Source: Phoronis australis (lineage: Eukaryota; Phoronida; Phoronidae). Taken from it: a DNA stretch of 64,000 nt. The stretch is from positions 61,432 through 125,431 of the forward strand of contig NMRA01000528.1 of assembly GCA_002633005.1 (NCBI GenBank). The letters run 5' to 3'. The position numbers were made by a program, and so were the translations under genes. Under the pieces are notes generated by a model. That model did no database searches and was not told where the DNA came from. It saw only the letters and a list, made by a program, of their open reading frames with translations. Shown here piece by piece: positions 21,774-33,700 of the stretch (position 1 is its first letter; every line of letters starts with the position of its first letter).

Positions 21774-24700
21774 CTGAAACAGAATAGGAGCGTGTGAGGA
21801 CAGATGCACAGCTCATAACTAACCAGACTATGAGAGGTGGGAGAAACCAGACTTATCCAAAGGTCCAAGCACATGAACTAGCACTAGAACAACCTCACCA
21901 TGTACTTAGTCCCTGTTAAGGTTAATATTATGTAAGACATAGAAAATCGTCTGAAGTTGACAACTTCAAAACACTCTCTCTCAGTATTCACTAAACAGAG
22001 TGGCTTCACGTGCTACTCTCCAAAAGGCTGTTAGGAACAGTTGTTAAAGTGTTCTCCTTTTGCATGAGGGGTTATAAATAATAAATAATAAGACTAATGC
22101 AGTATGAATTTTCAGAATACACTTAAAAACAAAATAATCTGGAGAGATTTCACCTTTGAACACATTATATCAAATGTGTAACGCCAGCAACTTTTTCTGA
22201 AGTCATAAGTGCTCAGCAAAACTGGGCAGTGATGACCTACAAGAGATTCAAAAAACACCCAAATATCAACTTTGACCAGCAAAGTTGAACTCTGACATAC
22301 TTACATGGTGTGAACTCAGCTGAACCTCCTTGACGACTGCCTTGGAGTCGGATTTGAGTGGACAGGAAATGATAACGAACCCAACAAACTTCAGGTGGCA
22401 CTCTACCTCGTCTCGAGTCATGTCACGAACCTAACAATCATGGAACTTAAATGTTCAAAAACTCTAGTGTAAAATTTCTTAATTCAATAATAGAAATCGT
22501 GTTGCAATCAACATAATCCAGAACACATTTAAGGCAAAAATGCTAAAACTGACATTTTCCAACGAGAAATTTACTGTTTTGTTCGCTGTATTGCAGCGAA
22601 CAAAACAGTAAATTTCTCGTACTTATTTTTACCAAAGTCTTACAAGAAATAGAATACCAACTTTTCTGCCACATAAAACACATTTGCTAATAATACTTAG
22701 AGTTCTTTTCATCACCTAGATCACACAAATAACAACTACAGACAAGTTCCAGGAAGCTTCAATGAAAACCACTAAACAAGTTTGACTGCTGCAGGACTGC
22801 TGCTAGACATTTCACATGCCCGCCACCTGGTGTGCTAAATATGTAACGAATCACCATACCTACAGCAGTTGATATTGCAAGCAATAACACATCAGAACTG
22901 CTGTGACCTCAGTTTTCTCACCAGCTTTTCTATACGATTGCACATGCACATGGGTTCAGTTAATGGCAAATTTATTCATTTCATATAAATTGTTGATTTA
23001 ATGCTTTTTAAAGTTACCCATTACCCTTGAAAACCATGCTGAAAATAAGCCCCAGTTTAGCATTGCTTTAGTTGTACATTTTATCTTTACTAAATAAGGC
23101 ATTTTATTATTTATTGTTATAATCATTATCCTTATTATAATAATTATCATCATGATTACTGAACACACCAACAGTAGAAAAACATTTAACTCTAGTTGTC
23201 ACTTGACCTATGAAAAGATCCGTTGCCTTGCGAAAACTCACGTGACACCCGACAAACAAACAATAAGTTTTACCCAAAAACGTGTTAACTGTCGGGTAAA
23301 ATGGCGGCTTGGAAACGAAAGTGCGTTAACAATGCTGTGTTCTCACTGGTCAGTTAAGCTGTCACTTGAAATCTTGGCGATAGGTCGATTAAAGACACAA
23401 CTAACACCAGCAACAATCCACCATGAAAGCGTACAACAATCCATTAAGTCCTAACACACAAGGATGACCCATCAACTCCATCTGACGGTCATTTAAGGTA
23501 GAACCAGTTTATTCCCGGGCACACTGTCATTGGTGCACAGAACAACAATGAACTGCCCCTTCTTCCCAAGCTCGAGAGTAAGCAAATCCAAAATATCAAG
23601 CATCCTCCAGTCCTCGCTGGTTCCCTGCGTGTCGCTAGGTGGGGTGGTAGCTGCGCTTGCACGCAGGTATCACTTAATTTTCCTCAGGAAATTTTTTCAC
23701 ACCGGCGATTCTGATTGGCTAGTCGAATTCTCAACAGGCAGCGCTTTACGCAAACAAACTGGCATGACAGATGGACTGAAGTGTCTGTTGGGCAGACAAA
23801 TCGGTGTTTAAATTTTATGTTCAGGAAATGTGAATCCTAGAAATTGTGGTTGCGCCTTTTCGGAGTGCATCTTTCTACTGTCTATGACTTTTGTTTATGA
23901 TACTGTCCTGTATTCACACAGTATGAATAACACACCGTTAAATCGGCCAGATATGTGTTTATTGTACATGTACGTGCTTCAAGCCCGCGGCTATTAAACA
24001 TCACTGCACAAACGAAAAAGTTGCTGCGATGCCACTTGCATGACAAGGCTAAAAATCGTTCACAGCCCGCCATTTTTTCACGGTGTTGCAAACCTAACCA
24101 ATTACTACTGAGGTTATATCAACCAATGCTAAAGCGCGTGCCACTGTGTGATACCTGCGTGCTGGCTAGGCACGTAGGGAACCTGCAAGCATCCAGTCTT
24201 GCCTACTGGCTAAACCTACAGCAGTGTAACCGGACTCCCACCCCAGGACCTGTAATAAATTGAGAATACCAACGCGTCAAGCCCAGCAAGAGGAACGGGT
24301 GAGACACTTGTATTTGAAGACCCACCTGCTGATGGGTGCGGTACCCCAACTCCTTGTACCCCAGGGCCAGCACCCTAGCACCCCGTCGTGCCATGGTAAG
24401 GTACACTTCGTCGTAAAAGTCCGGCACCTGTTGGAACTGTAATACATAACGAAGTTGAGTGAGAAGCATTCTACTTAATCTATTAACTGTTAAATAGGCT
24501 TCCTTAGCTGAACCTATTTGTTTGCAATACCTAATGATGTATATAGCTGTACCCCTAAACAGTCTGAGCTGTATACAAAGCTCATGTCGAAAGCATTTTA
24601 AAGCAGTGGTAAATAACTTTCAAACTCTGAAGTGGTAAATTGACCAAAGAATTCAACAAAGGAGCATTATTACTGTGTACGCCCAGCAATATCAAAAGAT

Positions 24701-27700
24701 GGTCACATCTATGATGTTTACTGACAGACATACAGTTCATATAATGTAGTTTAGTGAGGTGGCAGGCAATTGTTATTCCAGACTGATTACTGTACAGACT
24801 ACATCAGTTGCAATGTCTCAATCTTCTAAGAGACGCTATATCGCATTCGCAGTAACATCACCCTATGACTGCCATAGCTGTGACTAGGCATATCTAAAAC
24901 CGACCTCACATCAAATACACAAGAACACAGATCACACTCATAACAAGTCATAAACATATTTCTCTCTTCACTGTGTGAAATCAACGTAGTGTGTCTCCAT
25001 GGAGACCATATACAGACAGCCACAACTCACCATGTCTCGCAACGTCTCTGGCGCCCCTTTTACTGTGGCAACGTAGTGTGTCTCCACAGAGCCCGGAGGT
25101 GTGTAGCCAGCTATCACAGACATTCGCTTGAGGGCACTGGAAAAGTGGAAGCGCTGAAAGATCTTCAGACCGTGGGTCTTCAACTTTCGTGGAATCACGG
25201 CTTCTCCTGATCAAAACACAGACATAAACGCGTGAACAGCCCAGCTGCGATGACGCTTTGACAGCTGAAGTAGCAGACGGACTTTGAGTGAGGTACCAGA
25301 ATTGTGCTCTTAAAGTCACTAAATAACCACACACTGTCAAACAAACTTCTGCTGCAGGCAACTTCATGATAAGTCAGATGACAAGTGATTTCTGTAGTGA
25401 AAAGAACCTACCATAATCGTTCGGGTTAACGCCCTGGGCGGTTAAATTGGCGAACCCAAAAAATCGGGGGAGGGCGGTTAACCGAGCAGTGGGCAGTTAA
25501 ATCGAAAATCCACCTGAAGTAGGGGATGGGCGGTTAACCGAACATGGGCGCTTATTACGACAGTCAACCGCCCTGGGCGGTTAATCTTACCTGGCAATCT
25601 AAATCCCGACACGACACTCATACTCGGAACGCGTAGCCCTTTTCAAAGAGCTTCATCGTCACGTCGCCAAATGACTGTGAAAACGTCATAACAGCGGATG
25701 ATCCCAACAAAGGTTCTCTTGCCCTCAGATTAGTCATTCACTATTAAATTTACAAAATTGCTGAGTAATAGCCCGTGCCGTCCTGCGGTGCGCAGACGAC
25801 CAGTGACCACGACGCCTCCACTTGAATTAAAACTGTTTCAAGATGTGACCCTGCTTAAGTGCGCGCGTGCAAGCTTCACGTGTTGCAGAGGTCAGACATC
25901 AAATTTATGGTCTCGTACTATATGTAGCTGTCAAGTTCTGAGTCAGAGAGCAGTTTTAAAATTGGTTGTAATAAAAGTTTGAAAAACTTAACTCTGCTGT
26001 TTTTTTGTGTTTGGGATGTTATAGTCGACGCTCCGTGACTCAATGACATTTTCAGCGTATGGTTCTGCGGCTAGCTGTCTTATCTCGACAGCCCGGCATT
26101 GCTCTCTTGCCGTTGCGCCAAACATGTTATGCAAAGAAGTAAGACAAGGATCGGGGGTGGTCGAGCCAGTCGTCGATCAAGAATAAAATTTCAAGCAACT
26201 GCATAAATATGTTACAAAATGTCAGAAAACAGCAATGTTTCAATTCATTATTCTAAACGATCACCTTACCAAACTTCGTGGTGGAAAAACATTTATTTTT
26301 CATGCAAGATGTCCAGATTATCCTATTTATATCACTTGTAATATCGCACTGCGGCACTGTTCGGTCCCGCTGTTATCGCGCAATGTCTCAGTCGGCTGAC
26401 AATCGTGACTTGGAAATGCCGTCAAGTAATATAACGGCCTCTTTCAATATGCATCTCGTTTTTTATGGCCAAAGATAGTGGCGGTATTCAGCACGCACGT
26501 AGGGCCTACGTGTGAGTCACCTGTCAATCACATGTTGGTGTCAAGGTAACATGCACTCCAAAGTGTGGGAACTTGCGCACGTGCACCACTACAAATCAGT
26601 CACACATAGCGACAGTCCGAAGTAACAAAAACGGGCGTGACTATGTGCTTTTAAGCTGTTGTTACGAAAGACCCAGTTCTTTACGATATTCCACTGTTGC
26701 CAATGTTCCCCAAAACTGCGATGTCAAGTCTATTGCCATATTTCCCGGCTCGATGCTCCCTAAGCCCATCCCTGTAACTAGCTGCGTGAATCTCCTACCC
26801 ACTATCGTCAAGCAGTCTACGTCGTAGATATTTCAGACTCGAATGGTAAGAATTTTTGTTCAGGCTGAAAATGGCCAATGTATAAACAAAATTATTCTGG
26901 ATGGCTAAAAAGGGGATGTGGAAACGATAATTCACACAGTCACGCTTACGTGGGGGCTGACGCAAGAAATAGTAAAGAACAGCCAGCGACATTAGTTAAA
27001 TCTGCTAACCAGTTTGACTGAGATGCAATAAGCGAAAAACAAAATTTGACTAGCCGTTTTTTTATTACTTCAAGATCATACACAAACATACATTATTGCC
27101 AACGTTTGAATTCAGAAATCGACAGGCAGCAACGAAATCGGTAACCCAGTAAGGCACTTGTACTGTCCCTTCGGTCGCCCCACATCCTCTATAACCCGGC
27201 AGTTATATTCATCAAAATATTGAGAATTTGACATCTTTCCGTGAGTTGTGAGATTTGTTCAAAATACGAGAGCTTCCCACCTTAATAGAATTTGGAGGGT
27301 TGGCAAAACCATTGTCACATTTCTCTGGCCTGATTTTTTCGAATATATGTTTTATCTAGTGCACTGCAGACGGAAACTCAGCGCGGCAGACAAAGTCGCT
27401 GAAAGCGGAGGTTTTGACGCCGGCGGCGTTCTTAAACTTTGCAAACAAGGGAAGAAAATAAAGTGACAAAAAGGTTCAAGTATTATATTTTGAAGTGAGT
27501 TCATGACCCAAGACAATAACTCGTTACCTGTATTGTAATTCAGATTGCTAAACCACCGTCTCGGAGTCCCGGCGTCGTTGCACTCATTGTGATCATCGAT
27601 CTTTTTCTAAAAGTCGGGGAATCGCGCGTTTCCTTAGCACTAGGCGCTAAATCTTCATTCTTTAAAAGTCGGGGATGGGCGCTTAACCGAGAGGTGGGCG

Positions 27701-30700
27701 CTTAACTGGAACTCTTAAAAAATCGGGGGAGGGCGGTTAACCGAGCAGTGGGCGGTTAAATCGGAAATCCACTTAAAGTCGGGGATGGGCGGTTAACTGA
27801 ACATGGGCGTTAACCCGAACGATTACGGTACAATAGGTTATCGTTTGAGGTCATGCTTGCCGCATGATATGATCAAGCACACCACGTCCACATATAGAGC
27901 CTATTTCCTAGCTTGTCCGTTCTTCCCAAGCCTGTGTACATAATAAGCAAGGAACTATCTCACGACACCTTTACATTGAGTACATATCACAAAAGGAGGG
28001 CTCAAAATGGGAAGAGAAGTTCATAAGGACGTCTGATCTAGCCTGGCCCAGAAAACAATAAACATAATCGCAGACATTTTTGACATCTCAGTAGTAATTG
28101 CTGAAGCCCTTTTCAGTGCAATGCATTGGCGCTACGCTGAGTGACACCTAGTGGCAATAAATTAACGCTGACTGTGCCTCTAGCCATTACAAGTGAGACA
28201 CGCCAAAGTAACAGCCAGAGGTTCTTCACATATTTTAAGGAATGATCCATATGTCTGTAATTCTATTCATCTAGCATCTGCAAATACAACTTCATTTAAC
28301 ATAGGCTCACACATACGGAAAAATATTACCAGTTTAGGACCCAATAAGGCAGACAACAAAGTTACATTTTCATGTCTTCCCTTAAAAACAAGTGCCATAA
28401 ATAATTATTTTTTAAGTTTTATATTTCCACACCATAATAACCATAACAACCGCCTTATCAGGCACCTCTGAAAAATGGAACACAAATAACTTTGCGACTA
28501 TTTTAATACAAAATTCGTGAAATTTTACCCAATTTTTTAAGTCATCTCAACAAATTGCCAAATACTAAGTACTGTAGTCAGTGTGACCACAAAGAAAGTA
28601 ATAACCATTTTCAGCAGCGCAGATTTTATTCCAAGTAATTGTCATAATTATTTGACCTTGGAACATGATGACCACATGCCTGACAAAAATTACTCAACTT
28701 AGTTTGAATTGGGCAAACAATCCCATCTATGGTGAGAATCGGTGACTGTTTTTTTAATCAGTTTGACTTTTAACCTGCCTGTTCTCACACAAGATTGATA
28801 TGACTCTCGACTCCAAGTTATCTTAGCCTGTTGTCTACACCACCTGATGTCAAACAAGGATGACCATTCACTCTTCACATTGTGTTTAGTCAGTCTGACC
28901 TTTGACACGAATGACCTTACCCTTGGTGAGTGTCCAATCAACTGCGCTGAGAGTGGCCTTCTCCAAGGGGTCACCGACCATCTCATCATCCAGTTGCACC
29001 AAGGCGTGACAAGTAGCGAGGACTTGTACAGTCTCTAGGGGCACCTCTTGTACTGAGCAGATCTCATCAGGAGTGCTGCAGCAAGGCATAATCATGGTAT
29101 ATCAAAACAGAAGTGGAATGAAGGGGACCCTAGAAAAATGTCCAAACTTGGCTAAGTCTGGAACATCGCACTTCAAAAAAGGCTGACTAGACTCATAAGA
29201 AATGTTTAGACATAGTCTAATACTATACTTCAAGAATTCATCCAAAACCCCTTTAGAAATTGTTTTTAAATTTTCTAGTTTTGCATCAGGGGATATCAAG
29301 ATAGGACTTCAATCTATGATTTACATGGAAGAGCTCAAAAGTTGCATGGAATTAAAAAATGAAATAGTTTAGAAAACTGCAACTGTGTTTTTGATATTTC
29401 TTCTTGAAAATTTATATCAAATAAAATTTGGTAAATGAAATTAATAAACTTGATTTCCTGTCAATGTACTTTTCTTTTTTTTGCTAAATTTCACAAAAAC
29501 ACATGGTCACTTGACCCCAAAATGGCAAATTGGTAAAAAGTCAAAAGTGAATTCCACAGGCCTCTTACTCTTAGAAAACATATATATATATGTATATGTA
29601 TATGTATATATACTGTTCCTGAGTTAAATTTACAGTATTGTAGATATTTGACTTAATACACCAACTTGTTGAGAAGGTCCTACATGTCCTGAACATTGTA
29701 CCAAAACCGACAGAAAAACTGGATCAAAATGACTGGATGAAATGCAACCTACTCTAGTCCTGCCACGCCTTCCACTACAAGGTTATCACTTGTGAGGGTT
29801 CCTGTTTTATCAAAACAGCAGATCTCTATCTTGCCAGCAAATGGAATGCGAAACGGCTCAGTGCAGTAGACATCTGAAAGTATGAGGGAAAAAATAAGCA
29901 GGGCTGGGAATGAGCAATGACTAAAAGAGGAAACTTTTCCAGGTGATATATTGTTCCACAAACAAATAGGCTTGTGTGACAGAAATATTTCTGTGTTGTA
30001 AAAATTAACTGAAATGAACATGTTTGCATGAATAAAGTCAAAATAATGATAAAAAAGAAACAAGAAAGAGGAAACTGGATATCAATTAAGAAGAAATCCT
30101 GTTAAAGGAAGAAAAATCCAAGCCCTGAATAAGGCATTACCTGGGTCACTGTTTGGGGCCATTCACAAAAGACACTATTTGTCTGAGCTGTTCAAAATGA
30201 ACATAATGGGGCTCCCCTCCTTGTACTTTGATAATGAGGCCCCCCTCCCTGTATTTACCTAATGAGGCTCCCCTCCTTGTAATTTCATAATAAGGCCCCC
30301 TCCTCGTATTTACATAATGAGGCCCCCCTCCTTGTACTTACATAACTTTGTGAGAGCTAAGAGCGACGTGTTCACAGCCAGTGACAACTCTATGGGCAGC
30401 TCAGGCGGTACCACTGAGGTTAAGATGAGTGTACACTCCAAGAACAGCTTGTATCTGTTCCGATTCGGATTCTCCGTCCCTGAAACAAGTAGCTGAATCT
30501 TGCAACAATGGAAAACACATGTAAAACCAACCACTTCATCTTTAGGGGGGGAGTCAAAGTATCTGTTGAAAAATGACATGAATTAGATTACCAAGTTGTA
30601 AAAAATCATTGAGTCTTAAAATAGTGGAAAAGACAAAAAAGCAACAATTAAGATTTTCGAGGACATTAAGATAGGTTGAAGATTCAATAAATGTCTCTTC

Positions 30701-33700
30701 ACATTCAAATTCATCTGCTTTCATCTTTTGGGAAGTGGATTTAGGAACAGTTATAAATAAATGGCTGTTCAAGGAAAACCGGCTATTTCCGATGTTACAT
30801 TAGGAAACAATTCAAATCCCGAAGATCCCTAATTATCTTGTAGTAACATTGTTGTATGTTTATTACTGCTCTAGTGGCGTGTATTGTTTATCCATTGACC
30901 AATAGATAGTGGCCCACATCTAGGCTCTGAAATACACAGCGATAGCACTCTTCTTGGTTCTACAGGTAAGAAAGCATGCTGTTTTCATTGGCTTTTATTT
31001 GAAAAGTAAGGAAAATTTACATGCTAGATCATGTCGCAAACCGTCAAGGTGTATGGCTGTGAAATATTCCTGCTTTAAATTATTTAAAAAAAAAAAACGG
31101 AATTGAAAAGCTCTCTTCAAGAAAGGGGATTCCGTCCAGCTCAAAATTAACCTGACAAACTTGCTTTATCTACTTCTTGTCTGTGATTGATGTGTGGAAG
31201 GTGAAGAACTTGACGTCATGCATCCAACGATATTTGTCAGAAATACTTCATTGTCATTGGAAGAACGAATAGAGTAACGCAACTAAGAAAACCTAGTGTA
31301 CCATAAGACAACACACCTGATTGTGTACCACCAAAACTGCATTGGAGTACTCTAACACCAGATTTTCAGATTTTTCAGTAAATTCGCAGATTTTCGCATT
31401 CAGACCAAATTTACCCTAAAATATGGGAGGGTTAATTTTTCGCAGTGGACCTTTCACTAACTAAACAAATAAAAACGGGATTGCTCAGCATTCAAAGCTT
31501 TCGCCGAATTCTTGCCTCTTTAGTGGACTTCCGTCTCGTTTTCTCGAACTTCTGGTTTCTCTCAGGACCTTTTTGCCCACTTTGCCAAACGGGGGAACTC
31601 ATTCAAGCCCCCCGGTTACGCGCATGGGTACTTTTTCTACTTACTTGCCTCTGAAACAGTTTCTAAAATACACATAGTGAATTGATCTCCAATTTTTTAG
31701 AATAATTTAAGTTGTTTAGTTGTGGGACAATGTGCTTTCAGTGAAAAGATCCTATTAATCAACAGAAAATGTCCTTACTGAACTTAGTTAATACATGCCT
31801 AATGTACACCTCATTTAACACTAAAACATATCTGCAAATTAATGTGTTGATGAATCTGCACTGGCCAATGTTTTGCACCAGATAATATTTCCATAATCAT
31901 TCACAAAAGTTTTGAATAATTATTCAATGAAAAATGTCTGTGAACACGTACCACTTGTTTAATTCTAATTCATCTGATACCTACATTTGAGAAGTGGGAC
32001 ACTTTCAGCCAATATGGCATTCTTGGTTCTAGTTTCCAGCCTGACTCTTTCTTACCACCGCCCACCCACTAAAAACGTCCACCCCCCAGTTCTTATCTTG
32101 CTCTTTGAAAAACCAAACAAAGGCACACAAATATGGATAAGCAAGACTTGACATGCCGTAAATTGTTATGTGATAAGTAAAAAAAAATGCTCGTTTCAAA
32201 TGCACTTTCTTTTTAAAATAGCGAGGACCTAAAAAATAATGCACCACTGACTCGATTTTCAAAAAAGTTGCCCTTATCGACAGTTACAAATAAATCGCCG
32301 CTGAAGTTAGGTGCATATAATACTGTATTACCTTTGATCCACACATAGGATGCTGCAATTATGGCAAAGACTAGAAGCACTAGAATGAAAGCGAATGTCT
32401 CCAAATTATTCGCTGTCACCCTTTTGGCACTGTAGAGGATTGTCCTCAGGAGACGGCCCTGGGAAGTGTTGAAGCCGGTACGTAACACGTAGGCAATACA
32501 ACCGTTGTCAGACGCTGAAAGGAGACAGTGGTCACCGGCATACAAAACTCTGTGGAAAGGTAGTCGTACAAAACAACATTTAATATAATGTACAATTTCA
32601 ATTGATGTAAACATACAAGACGGTTTGGTTACCATTTTCTATGTTTTTCATTTATGTTGAAAGGATTCTAAACCCTGTTTTGATGATTTCCACCAATCCT
32701 CGTTTTGTCAACCTGCTAATGCATCATTGGCGTCAATCTTCAAACTAGTTAAAAGTAAGAATCAATTGAAAACTCATACTCCTGCATCACAGATTTGATA
32801 TTATGGTCCTTGGTGCATGGTCTTTTCCCACAGTTGCTGTGTAATTCGCTAAAAGCATACGTCACGCATGCTCATTTTGCAGACTTTGAAAGAAGTTTTT
32901 TTTCAAACGTTGAGGGTTGCCGAGGGTTACAGAACATTATTTTGTTTCAGTGAACTGGATGTGAAAGTCGTTGCAGTATCTGTTAATAGATCAAAACCAT
33001 GTTTAGTATCCTTTTAAGTTTTTAAAAAATATACCTTTTCAGTAGTCCGTAATGAAGAAATGAAACGTTTGAAAAACATTGAAACATTTGAAAAAAGCGT
33101 TTTGGAGAAGAGTGTATTTATGATAGTGTGAAAAGGATAGTTTCATGTGTCAATGAAATAGCGGATTTGCAGCGCAAACGAACTACGCATTGCGCATGTG
33201 TGAGTTACTTCCTACGCGAAGGCTCATGGGATAGCTTGTGGTCAGGCATGTCTTGAGCAGGCTGGATAGTGTGTGCATTTGGAGTGATTTGCAAACTAAA
33301 AACCATGTTTCATTTTTTTGCTTTATAATACCAAGCAAGTCCTCTCTCTCGTTTGTAAACACAGGGTAGCTATGATCAGTGACCGTGTGATCGAGGGCAC
33401 GACTGTCGTCATGTTCAGTATTGGGGCTATCGGCGTTGATTTCGAAATCTCCTCCGGTTTCAGACAAGTTGAGAGTTCTTGGGTTGCTTAACTTTTGTAG
33501 CTTTCGCCGTGGATATGCTAGAGACTTTAATTTTAATAGGAAACTCCGTCGGAATGTTGTTCTCATACGTCTTTTTTCCATCAGGAAAATTTTCGCTGCA
33601 CACACGATGGCCCCTAAGCTATTACATCGCACTGGATGCCGCAGGCATTCACTGAGGGGTGACAGTACATCCTCACAAAAAATACTCATTTCAAAAAATA

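Noticed and set aside
26573-27466. Two small frames conserved between the TTAACCGCCC elements
   Set aside because: The copies are close overall, so conservation is not evidence of coding; no domain seen and the first starts with TTG.
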